Origin: an uncultured Planctomycetaceae bacterium
Lineage (GTDB): Bacteria > Planctomycetota > Planctomycetia > Planctomycetales > Planctomycetaceae
Length of the DNA stretch: 12,605 bases
Reading direction: 5' to 3'
Assembly: GCA_903823545.1 (NCBI GenBank)
Contig: CAIJTL010000975.1
Coordinates: 1 to 12,605 of the forward strand
Positions 5,673-12,605 of this stretch are shown here, one piece after another; position 1 is the stretch's first letter; every line of letters starts with the position of its first letter. Below the pieces are notes generated by a model. That model worked only from the letters and a program-made list of their open reading frames with translations, did no database searches and was not told the origin of the DNA. Both the position numbers and the translations under genes were made by a program.

Positions 5673-7088
5673 TCAATTCACTCCAAACCAACGACGGCAA
5701 AGCAAATCGACGGTCGAGATCGCCCCCATAATTGCCATCGACCACCCCACGCTGACGGAGACATCGGGATCGCCAATGCCAATCCCCAACAAAAAGGCGG
5801 CTGACGTAAATGCAATCAGGGTCAAAAAGGTTTGCAACGGGCGATGCGTTTGACGATTCAAGTCTGGATCAATCGACCGAACCAGAGAGGCTGAGGAACT
5901 CTTTCGCTCTTGAGCTGTGGACTGCAAGCCTTCTCGACTTAGTCCAACAACTGGATTTGAGTCAGACAACGATGATGAAGACTCCGCCTCAAACGAAGCT
6001 GCTTTCGGCTCAATCGATGAAGCTGGAATAGCAGCCTGCCAGGAACGAGTTGTCTTTCGGCGATCAAGCGCTGACTCAGTCTCTCGCAAGCGGTTTTCCC
6101 AGGCGTTGAGCATCTCTTCTTTGTCAGACAGTTGTTGGGTTCGCTGGCGTAATTGATCATCGCCCGCTTGTTGCATCAAACGTTTCGAATCAAGCGATTC
6201 AAGTGCTGATGCAAGTTCCTTCTGCTGTTGCTCGATTTGCTTCAACAATTCGTCGTAGCGTGCTTGCTCAGAAGCCAGTGCTGCACGCTCACGATCCACG
6301 GCTTCGCGATCTGCTTTCAGTTTTGCTGCGGCTTCTTCGGCCTGCTTTTTCCATTGAGCGTCACGCAATGGCGAGGCCGAACGGCTCACTGGTCGCGACA
6401 GCGCACGAGTCGCGTTAACGACTCGAGCAACGGGCTGTTGTACTGCAGTATCAGAATCAAGCGAACCTTCGCGCCGTTGTCGAATTTGACCGGTCAATTC
6501 GGCATCTTTTTCCTGCAACAACTGCACTTGGTTTTGCAAATCGCCTAGCAGAGAGGAAACGTGCTGACTCATCTGCTCTGATTGCGACGTTGTCGTGTTT
6601 CGCGGACTCCGGTCACTGAGTTCGGAGATCAGGTCCGTCTTTAGTTCATTCTCCAGCGAGACACCGGTGCTCGAACCAAATGAAACGGCCATGTCAGAAG
6701 ACTTGTTGGGCTCGGAATCGATCAGTTTGGCGGCCACCAATTCCGCGTTGGATGCAAACCTCAGCCGAAAATCGAATGGTCCGATGGCGACACGATCTCC
6801 GTCAATCAATTCGCGTGGCTCAGACACCAAACGATCGTTGAGCCACGTTGCTTCGTGAGCCCAACGGGTCAACATCGTCTTGCGTCCGATCACCTCAATG
6901 ACGCAGTGCTCTTCTTCAACAAGGGCGGCATGAGTCAACCGAGCGGTACAATGCTCCGCAGTTCCAATCGTGCATCGGACGCCCGCCACTAGCAGCATTG
7001 GGTCGAGCCCCAAATGCCCGTGCATTGGTTGCAAGACGAGAATGTCGCGGGATATGCGAAGTTGCTTAGGTTCGACGAGAGACGCCAC
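5673..7088 (-). CDS. Degenerate-FHA, coiled-coil, two-TM membrane protein
   Basis: A 471-residue protein whose order of parts is clear but whose role is unknown. Residues about 15-115 form an FHA-like beta sandwich: CTIG (39-42), EEHCVIEV around H61, ATWLND (80-85) and LIDGDRVAIGPFDFRLR (94-110). The Gly-Arg of canonical FHA domains is Gly-Thr (42-43) and the Ser three before the His is Glu (58), so phosphothreonine binding is doubtful. A Ser/Thr/Gln-rich linker leads into coiled-coil segments at about 175-205 and, longer, about 245-345 (Lys/Glu/Gln/Ala-rich heptads). After another Ser-rich linker come two hydrophobic helices at about 419-438 and 444-463, placing the bulk of the protein in the cytoplasm. 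The start is GTG at 7088 with AAAGGA seven bases upstream. It is divergent from aroB. A scaffolding or envelope-organising role is conjecture. Confidence 0.85.
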   Translation of the reverse strand: MASLVEPKQLRISRDILVLQPMHGHLGLDPMLLVAGVRCTIGTAEHCTARLTHAALVEEEHCVIEVIGRKTMLTRWAHEATWLNDRLVSEPRELIDGDRVAIGPFDFRLRFASNAELVAAKLIDSEPNKSSDMAVSFGSSTGVSLENELKTDLISELSDRSPRNTTTSQSEQMSQHVSSLLGDLQNQVQLLQEKDAELTGQIRQRREGSLDSDTAVQQPVARVVNATRALSRPVSRSASPLRDAQWKKQAEEAAAKLKADREAVDRERAALASEQARYDELLKQIEQQQKELASALESLDSKRLMQQAGDDQLRQRTQQLSDKEEMLNAWENRLRETESALDRRKTTRSWQAAIPASSIEPKAASFEAESSSSLSDSNPVVGLSREGLQSTAQERKSSSASLVRSIDPDLNRQTHRPLQTFLTLIAFTSAAFLLGIGIGDPDVSVSVGWSMAIMGAISTVDLLCRRWFGVN

Positions 7089-7095
7089 CGCAATT

Positions 7096-7101
7096 TCCTT
7101 T
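7096..7101 (-). promoter_or_regulatory. Ribosome binding site that sets the FHA gene's GTG start
   Basis: AAAGGA on the minus strand, seven bases before GTG at 7088. This is the strongest Shine-Dalgarno sequence in the window and justifies a non-ATG start. Confidence 0.8.
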
Positions 7102-7376
7102 GAGAGAAAACTAAGAACGACACTGTGGGCTTATAGCTCGCAGACGATCGCTCGGCGGGGCCGTAGCTTTTTCGCGTTGGGAAAGTGACGCCGATTATGT
7201 CAACAGGCGCGGTCATGACGGTTGATGCTAGCTCGGTTCGATACTTGACTTACACCCTTGAGCCAGACCAGACGGCAAACAGCCTTGCCTGCGAAATGCT
7301 AATGCTTTTCCGGTGGGTTGCTAACGAGTACGGTGCCGCCGCAAATCAATTGATTCCATGTCGTCCTGTTGGAATT
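7102..7376. other. Divergent intergenic region between FHA gene and aroB
   Basis: About 275 bases that should hold promoters for both the minus-strand FHA gene and the plus-strand aroB group. On the minus strand there is a perfect TTGACA (7198-7203) but no matching -10 at 16-18 bases. On the plus strand TTGACT (7245-7250) is likewise alone. A minus-strand TATAAG near 7130 lacks a -35. I therefore mark no promoter. Confidence 0.5.
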
Positions 7377-7380
7377 GGAG
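7377..7380 (+). promoter_or_regulatory. Ribosome binding site that sets the aroB GTG start
   Basis: GGAG six bases before GTG at 7387. The in-frame TTG at 7369 has nothing comparable before it, so the protein probably starts at the GTG (378 residues). Confidence 0.7.
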
Positions 7381-7386
7381 CAGACC

Positions 7387-8523
7387 GTGCCGACCCCTGT
7401 TGAAGCAAGTTCGGTTCAAGTGAACCTAGGCGAGCGAAGTTATGAAATTCGCATCGTGAGCGGTGCTCTCTCTGAGCTGCCGACGCTCTTGCCGAATTGG
7501 CTGGATCGCAGCGTGTATCGAGCGGGAAACTCGCGAACCGCGCACATTGTCACAGATCGAAATGTGCGATCTCACGCCAACATTGTGCGAGAAGGACTCT
7601 GCGCGACTGGCTGGACTTGTGGAATCACCGAGCTTGAACCGGGCGAGAAAACGAAATCAGTCGCAAATCTATCGGCGTTGTGGGACGACTTGATCGCGAT
7701 GAAAGCCGACCGTCGCACGGTCGTGATTGCCGTTGGTGGTGGAGTGATGGGCGACCTCGCGGGCTTCGCAGCGGCGTCATTCGTGCGTGGGCTTCCCTTC
7801 GTGCAAGTGCCGACGACGCTGTTGGCAGACGTTGATAGTTCGGTTGGCGGTAAGACAGGGATCAATCATCCGGCGGCGAAGAATATGCTGGGAGCCTTTC
7901 ATCAACCGATCGGAGTTCTGATCGACACCTCGGTGCTCGACACGCTACCGGCTCGCGAGTTCTCCGCCGGTATGGCCGAAGTGGTGAAGTATGGCGTGAT
8001 TCTCGATGCGGACTTTTTTACGTTCCTTGAACAGCGTGCGGACGCCATCAATCAGCGTGACGCGGGGATCATGCGACAGATCATCGCTCGCAGTTGTCGC
8101 TTGAAAGCGGATGTCGTCGAGAAAGACGAATACGAGCGAACGGGACTGCGTGCCGTGCTGAATTACGGCCACACATTCGCGCACGCATTCGAGGCGCTCG
8201 CGGGATACGGCGAACTGTTACACGGCGAGGCGGTCTCGATCGGGATGATCTACGCGAGTCGCTTGGCCGAACGGATGAACTTGATCGAAGCAGAGGTCAC
8301 ACGCAGGCAAGACGATTTGCTGCGAGCCTTCAAACTTCCGACGCGCCTTCCTGATGGTTGGGCTCATTCGGATGACGCGATCCTCGATCGCATGAAGCTC
8401 GACAAGAAAACGGTGGGGGGCAAGTTACGGTTTGTACTACCGAAGCGACTCGGGCACGTTGAAGTCGTGAGCGACGTGCCGGAAGCAACTGTCCGTGAAG
8501 TGTTTGATGATCTTCGGAAGTAG
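7387..8523 (+). CDS. aroB: 3-dehydroquinate synthase
   Basis: Cytoplasmic NAD- and metal-dependent enzyme that closes DAHP to 3-dehydroquinate, step two of the shikimate pathway. Family motifs are all present: the nucleotide-binding AVGGGVMGDLAGFAA (D123), QVPTTLLADVDSSVGGKTGIN, KNMLGAFHQP, and the three metal ligands E198 (AGMAEVVKYG), H262 (NYGHTFAHA) and H279 (HGEAVSIGM). From the GTG at 7387 it is 378 residues, close to the usual 350-370; the few extra residues are N-terminal. The gene heads a plus-strand group, and its TAG stop is followed without any gap by a possible GTG start of the transglutaminase gene. No other shikimate gene is in the window, so the neighbourhood looks like chance or co-regulation rather than one pathway. 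Confidence 0.96.
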   Translation: MPTPVEASSVQVNLGERSYEIRIVSGALSELPTLLPNWLDRSVYRAGNSRTAHIVTDRNVRSHANIVREGLCATGWTCGITELEPGEKTKSVANLSALWDDLIAMKADRRTVVIAVGGGVMGDLAGFAAASFVRGLPFVQVPTTLLADVDSSVGGKTGINHPAAKNMLGAFHQPIGVLIDTSVLDTLPAREFSAGMAEVVKYGVILDADFFTFLEQRADAINQRDAGIMRQIIARSCRLKADVVEKDEYERTGLRAVLNYGHTFAHAFEALAGYGELLHGEAVSIGMIYASRLAERMNLIEAEVTRRQDDLLRAFKLPTRLPDGWAHSDDAILDRMKLDKKTVGGKLRFVLPKRLGHVEVVSDVPEATVREVFDDLRK

Positions 8524-10743
8524 GTGCAACGCCATTTCACAGGCCAATCAAGCATGAACCGGCAAGCGTGGGTCGCATGGCTGATGATTCTGTTGCAGGC
8601 GGTCCTGTTCTGGTACCTGTCTGAAGCAAATCTGTTTGCGATCATTGTTGTGCTGATCAGTTTCCCGGCAGTGTTCTGGAGACGCCGCTGGGAGCTGTCA
8701 TCGACAACGCTGCCATTGATCGACTTGGCTGTCGCAGTCGTGTGTGGAATGAAGTGGTATGTCCTTCCGCACGAAATGCAGTTCATCAGCGGCTTCGTCA
8801 TGTACCCGATGGTTCATGCCGCAGCACAGTTTTTTTTGCTGGTTCAAGTCGCGCGACTTTGGGGACGCCGACCCGATCGACCGTTGCCGATTTACGTTCC
8901 CGTTTTGGCTGTGCTGGTTTTTATTTGCCTCGGCGATGTTGATGTCACTCGCCGCCAACGGCGGATGTATCAGCACGCTTCGCAAGCATTGGTTGGACTG
9001 ACTTGCCTCTACTACTCGCTGATACGCAGACGCCAAGAACATACCGCATCTAAGACTCATCGCTGGGTTCGTCCCACGCTGAGCGTCACGGTTTTGTTGG
9101 TGACTGTTTTCGCCGCGCGTGCGAGCAACGCTTGGCTGCTCACTCGATGGAGTGACATCGAGCGACTGATGATGCGTGCGAACGCGATGCGGAGAAACCC
9201 CGCCAGTTCAACCTATTCCGGGTTTAGTTCGCATTCACAGTTGGGGAGCGTTCAATTCCTGAAATCAAACGCCAGTAATGAAATCGCACTACGAGTCCTT
9301 TCGGAAGGAGAGCCTGGCTACCTCCGAGGAGCGGTCTTAGATCGCTTCAATGGATTCAGCTGGGACACGCAAACTGAATGGCAACCGACTCAAGTCAACC
9401 GTTCCCCGTTATCAGACGACGTGTCACAGCAGTTTCTCAAGAACGCAAACTCCCCATCTCATCAGCCTTTGTTCGCAATCAGAAAGTTTTCCGACTTAAA
9501 TCATTATCCGATGACGATCTGGCGAGAAAGCGCTTTGGAGCAATTCACCTTTCTGCCGTTAGCGACAAAGTGTTTGCAGGTTCCGCTCAAGACGTTGTCC
9601 TTCGATCGCCACGGCGTCCCACTCAGTGACGGAATATCTCCCGATGCCAACATGACTGCTTGGTTGTCGCCACGCGGGAAAAAAGTCATTCGAGAACCGA
9701 TCATCCTGCCAATCGAATGGCAAATTGATCAGCCATTTGAGCTTTCAGCCGAGCAAACCGAATTCATCACCGAGAAGATGACTCGCCTGCCCCCCAATGC
9801 GGTTTCAAAACGCATCTACGAATTCGCTGAAAAGCTATTTCAGAAATGCAAAACCCCCGAAGAAAAGCTGTGCGCGGTCGAGAGACTATTTGCAACATTC
9901 AAATACGAAACGAAGATCGAAGTCCCGCGTCGGCAAGATCCGCTCACCTATTTTTTGTTTGAGGCTCGGGCTGCTCACTGCGAGTTTTTCGCAAGTGCGA
10001 CCGCCGTTCTGTTACGAATCGGTGGAATCCCAACACGCTATGTCACTGGATTCGCAGGGGGCAATTACAACCCACTCGGACGTTATTGGATCATCCGGCA
10101 ACAGGAAGCTCATGCGTGGGTTGAAGCTTACCTTCCTGATTCTGGTTGGGTCACCGTCGACACGACACCGGTGGCAGGAGTTCCAACATCTGACGACTCG
10201 TTTCAGTTTTCGCACCTATGGGATGAGATCAATCTGCGAGGCCAGATGATTCGAGCGGCACTGGCCGCAGGCAATTTCGGCGGGATTCTGGAAGCGTTTC
10301 TGATTCTTTCAATGACACTCTTTTCGACGATCCCCGGCTGGATACTCACAAGCGGCTTGTTGTTTTTGTTCGTGCGCAATTTCCACTTTAACTTCCGCAA
10401 GCGACCGACGGTGGTGCTGTCCCAAACCGTGCTTGAACTTCAAACACTGGTCCACGAATTAGACCGTAAGCTCACTCGCTGGAATTTGCAGCGTGCTGAC
10501 TGCGAAACATTGCATCAATTCGCGGAACGCATTCGACGAGAGGCGCATTCACAGCCGGTACTTGAGAGTGTCGCCGATTGGTATTTGCAGTACGCGGAAA
10601 CTCGATACGGTCCCGATTCTGGTAAGCCTTCACGTGAAATGTTGCAACAGCGATTGAGCGAACTCTGCTCCCTGTTGACGAAAGCAACTCGGTCAAATGC
10701 CGGACTAAAACAATTGGTTCATCAGTTGCCGTTCCGTGATTGA
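8524..10743 (+). CDS. TgpA-like membrane transglutaminase (DUF3488-transglutaminase-DUF4129)
   Basis: A 739-residue polytopic membrane protein with a transglutaminase-like cysteine protease fold outside the membrane, like Pseudomonas TgpA. The N-terminal third has about six hydrophobic helices (roughly 13-40, 60-76, 88-113, 121-140, 150-165, 182-206), matching DUF3488. An extracytoplasmic region follows, including a GYLRGAVLDRFNGFSW motif near 265. The transglutaminase core has a complete triad: C486 (AAHCEFFASA), H530 (EAHAWVEAY) and D546 (WVTVDTTP). Another hydrophobic segment (about 586-620) and a cytoplasmic DUF4129-like tail (LHQFAERIRREA at 663, then DWYLQYAETRYG) end the protein. The start is either GTG directly after the aroB stop or ATG at 8554 (729 residues); neither has a strong ribosome binding site. 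MoxR and DUF58 genes, frequent partners of this family, are not seen. The substrate is unknown. Confidence 0.9.
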   Translation: MQRHFTGQSSMNRQAWVAWLMILLQAVLFWYLSEANLFAIIVVLISFPAVFWRRRWELSSTTLPLIDLAVAVVCGMKWYVLPHEMQFISGFVMYPMVHAAAQFFLLVQVARLWGRRPDRPLPIYVPVLAVLVFICLGDVDVTRRQRRMYQHASQALVGLTCLYYSLIRRRQEHTASKTHRWVRPTLSVTVLLVTVFAARASNAWLLTRWSDIERLMMRANAMRRNPASSTYSGFSSHSQLGSVQFLKSNASNEIALRVLSEGEPGYLRGAVLDRFNGFSWDTQTEWQPTQVNRSPLSDDVSQQFLKNANSPSHQPLFAIRKFSDLNHYPMTIWRESALEQFTFLPLATKCLQVPLKTLSFDRHGVPLSDGISPDANMTAWLSPRGKKVIREPIILPIEWQIDQPFELSAEQTEFITEKMTRLPPNAVSKRIYEFAEKLFQKCKTPEEKLCAVERLFATFKYETKIEVPRRQDPLTYFLFEARAAHCEFFASATAVLLRIGGIPTRYVTGFAGGNYNPLGRYWIIRQQEAHAWVEAYLPDSGWVTVDTTPVAGVPTSDDSFQFSHLWDEINLRGQMIRAALAAGNFGGILEAFLILSMTLFSTIPGWILTSGLLFLFVRNFHFNFRKRPTVVLSQTVLELQTLVHELDRKLTRWNLQRADCETLHQFAERIRREAHSQPVLESVADWYLQYAETRYGPDSGKPSREMLQQRLSELCSLLTKATRSNAGLKQLVHQLPFRD

Positions 10744-10761
10744 CCATTGTTGAAACAACTT

Positions 10762-10765
10762 GAGG
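10762..10765 (+). promoter_or_regulatory. Ribosome binding site of the 236-residue membrane protein gene
   Basis: GAGG six bases before the ATG at 10772, in the 28-base gap after the transglutaminase stop codon. It supports independent initiation on a shared transcript. Confidence 0.65.
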
Positions 10766-10771
10766 TTTTGA

Positions 10772-11482
10772 ATGAAATCAGCAAAGCGTTTGCCGTTAAG
10801 CATCAAAGTGACGTACACCGCTTTCGTCGCGGTGCTGGTGCCGTACTACTGGCATGCGTACGGTCCCACAAACTTTCTTTACTTCTGCGACGTCGCCTTA
10901 TTGCTGACGCTCGTCGGCGTCTGGCGAGAAAGTCCGCTGCTCATCTCGATGCCCGCCATCGGAATTACGTTGCCACAAGCGCTTTGGCAAATTGACTTCC
11001 TGGGAATGATCGCCGGGCTGCCAGTGACGGGAATGACTGGCTACATGTTTGACCCAAAACTGACGTTGTTCACTCGCGGCCTGTCATTTTTTCATTTCTG
11101 GTTGCCGTTCCTGTTGATCTGGCTTATTGCCCGACTCGGCTATGACCGTCGTGCATTTAAGGCGTGGACCGTTTTGGCTTGGTGTTTGGTTTTGATCTGC
11201 TTCTTCATCATGCCTGCACCGCCCGCTCCACCAGACAATCCACATCTGCCTGTGAATATCAATTACGTCCACGGCTTCAGCCACCATAAGCCACAAGAAT
11301 GGATGCCCCCTTGGGCGTACCTCGGAGCGATGATGGTGATTCTGCCGATGTGCATTTACTGGCCGACACACTTGCTGTTGAACAAATTCTTTCGAGATCA
11401 AACTCCTGAATTCAGCCCGAAGACAGGCTCAACCGACGAAATACGTGAGATTTCGCTTGCCGAAAGTGACGGAATCCGATGA
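10772..11482 (+). CDS. Polytopic membrane protein of unknown function
   Basis: A 236-residue hydrophobic protein that I cannot assign to a named family. About six membrane segments are visible: roughly 8-28, 33-52, 56-76, 103-121 (FFHFWLPFLLIWLIARL), 130-148 (LAWCLVLICFFIMP) and 183-206 (YLGAMMVILPMCIYWP). A Pro-rich loop (PAPPAPPDNPHLP, from about 148) leads into a His/Trp-rich stretch, HGFSHHKPQEWMPPW (167-181), before the last helix. That stretch looks like the functional signature and could bind a metal, but this is inference. The tail after about 212 is polar and acidic. The gene has its own GAGG ribosome binding site, 28 bases after the transglutaminase gene, and is followed 39 bases later by the DUF1501 gene, so it is probably translated from the same mRNA as the transglutaminase. 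Base composition resembles its neighbours. Confidence 0.8.
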   Translation: MKSAKRLPLSIKVTYTAFVAVLVPYYWHAYGPTNFLYFCDVALLLTLVGVWRESPLLISMPAIGITLPQALWQIDFLGMIAGLPVTGMTGYMFDPKLTLFTRGLSFFHFWLPFLLIWLIARLGYDRRAFKAWTVLAWCLVLICFFIMPAPPAPPDNPHLPVNINYVHGFSHHKPQEWMPPWAYLGAMMVILPMCIYWPTHLLLNKFFRDQTPEFSPKTGSTDEIREISLAESDGIR

Positions 11483-11521
11483 GCTATCATTCATTTGAAA
11501 CTCGATGACTGAGGCTGCCTG

Positions 11522-12605
11522 ATGAATTGCGAGGATGTCATGACTGGTCGCAACAATTGGAAACACCCAGCGGTTGGCCGTCGCACGGCATTGCAAGCCG
11601 GAGCTGTCGGCCTCCTGGGCTTGGGAACCAACCATCTGCACGCGTTGCGAGCGGCAGCAGCTCCTGGTCACGAAAAGTATGCGACTGCGAATTCCATCAT
11701 CTACATCTTTTTGTCAGGAGGACTCGGTCAACACGACAGCTTTGATATGAAGCCCGACGCTCCGGACAACATCCGCGGCGAATTTCGTTCCATCCGCACA
11801 AAAACGTCGGGCATCGAAATCTGTGAGCACTTGCCGATGCTCGCGCAGCGAAGCCACTTGTGGTCGCTCTGTCGATCATTGACACATCCGTCAAACGATC
11901 ATTCTCTCGGCCATCACATCATGCTGACGGGACGAACTGATGTGCCGATTGGATTTAACCCCAATCAACCTCGTCCCCAAGATTGGCCGTCGATTGCGTC
12001 TGTCGCGGGAGATTTGACGCGACCTCGACATAACTTGCCTCCAGCAGTTGTTTTGCCGGATCGGCTAGTTCATTACTCCGGGCGAGTTATCCCTGGTCAA
12101 TTCGCTGGCATTATGGGCGCACGTCGCGATCCGTGGTTCATTGAACTGTCCCCGTTCAATTCGCTGGGATACGGAGCGTACCCCGAATATGAGTTCGATC
12201 ATCAAGAGCGGCCCAATATGCCGCGACGATTGAAGTTTGAAGCCCCGAATCTTTCGCTACCGGAAGGTGTTTCGCTCGGGCGTTTGGACCGACGAGTGGA
12301 CTTGGTGAAACTGATTGACCAACAGCGAACGGAGTTGGACCGCGTCGCTTCGACCGAAGCTTTTGACCGTTACCGGCAAAGCGTGCTATCCCTGCTAACG
12401 GACTCCAAGGTTCGGCAAGCGTTTGATGTCACCAAGGCTGAACCCGTCGACCAAGACCGTTACGGTCGTAATTCGTTTGGCTGGTCATTGCTGATGGCGA
12501 AGCGGCTAGTCCAAGCGGGGGTCAACTTGGTCCAAGTCAACCTCGGCAACAACGAAACCTGGGACACTCACGGCGAAGCGTTTCCGCACCTGAAAGACAA
12601 ACTAT
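11522..12605 (+). CDS. DUF1501 protein, 3' end outside window
   Basis: Partial gene: 361 codons are open to the window edge. DUF1501 proteins are abundant in planctomycetes, resemble the alkaline phosphatase/sulfatase superfamily, and usually sit beside DUF1800 or cytochrome-type DUF1553/DUF1549 genes; their reaction is not established. The leader has paired Arg (VGRRTALQAGAVGLLGLG, from 18), a Tat-like export signal. Conserved stretches follow: IFLSGGLGQHDSFDMKPD (62-79, with D72 and D75), then IRGEFRSI, CRSLTHPSNDHSLGHH ending at 132, MLTGR, and WDTHGE (347-352) near the cut. The usual Ser in the GGxS/DTFDPKP motif is Gly69 here. Two in-frame ATGs (11522 and 11540) each follow a GAGG at good distance, so the exact start is open; the export signal is intact either way. 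Likely the fourth gene of the aroB group. Confidence 0.92.
   Translation, partial: MNCEDVMTGRNNWKHPAVGRRTALQAGAVGLLGLGTNHLHALRAAAAPGHEKYATANSIIYIFLSGGLGQHDSFDMKPDAPDNIRGEFRSIRTKTSGIEICEHLPMLAQRSHLWSLCRSLTHPSNDHSLGHHIMLTGRTDVPIGFNPNQPRPQDWPSIASVAGDLTRPRHNLPPAVVLPDRLVHYSGRVIPGQFAGIMGARRDPWFIELSPFNSLGYGAYPEYEFDHQERPNMPRRLKFEAPNLSLPEGVSLGRLDRRVDLVKLIDQQRTELDRVASTEAFDRYRQSVLSLLTDSKVRQAFDVTKAEPVDQDRYGRNSFGWSLLMAKRLVQAGVNLVQVNLGNNETWDTHGEAFPHLKDKL

Noticed and set aside
7198..7203. Perfect TTGACA on the minus strand upstream of the FHA gene
   Set aside because: No -10-like hexamer lies 16-18 bases downstream, so it is not marked as a promoter.
7185..7403. A 72-codon plus-strand frame with GTG start in the gap before aroB
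   Set aside because: It overlaps the aroB start, has no good ribosome binding site, and its translation shows no recognisable domain or clear coding character.
1..12605. Search for CRISPR arrays, transposases, integrases, toxin-antitoxin or defence genes
   Set aside because: No spaced direct repeats, terminal inverted repeats or diagnostic protein motifs of these classes were seen on either strand.

Overview
The window looks like a chromosomal segment of a planctomycete (Planctomycetota, probably Planctomycetales). The main reasons are a DUF1501 protein with a twin-arginine-type leader at the right edge, a transmembrane FHA/coiled-coil protein, ribosomal protein S9 with a long N-terminal extension, and the mix of short, loosely organised gene groups on both strands. 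The genus cannot be told from the sequence alone. I see no insertion sequence, phage gene, CRISPR array, tRNA or rRNA, so this is mostly ordinary genome with a few unfamiliar proteins.

Left part, plus strand: rpsI (S9), closed by a strong rho-independent terminator, then mgtE (Mg2+ channel/transporter) and a 126-residue protein I do not recognise. Middle part, minus strand, read right to left: an FHA/coiled-coil/two-TM protein; a possible decayed or very small gene just behind it; a secreted cupredoxin-like protein; a perfect 9-bp hairpin; a sugar phosphate isomerase/epimerase-type TIM barrel; a Trm112-like small zinc protein; and rfbC (dTDP-4-dehydrorhamnose 3,5-epimerase). rfbC converges on the 126-residue gene.

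Right part, plus strand, divergent from the FHA gene: aroB (3-dehydroquinate synthase), a TgpA-like DUF3488/transglutaminase/DUF4129 membrane protein that abuts aroB with no gap, a 236-residue polytopic membrane protein with its own good ribosome binding site, and the start of a DUF1501 gene cut by the window end. The 28- and 39-base gaps suggest one transcript.

The most interesting items are: the FHA protein, whose phosphothreonine-contacting Arg and Ser are both replaced; the transglutaminase plus unknown membrane protein pair without the usual MoxR/DUF58 neighbours in view; the cupredoxin-like protein with a compact Cys-x2-His-x2-Met site; and the small minus-strand reading frame behind the FHA gene, which can be restored by two simple repeat-slippage changes. 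No clearly new multi-gene defence or metabolic system is visible. Several start codons are set here by visible Shine-Dalgarno sequences and differ from the longest reading frame.
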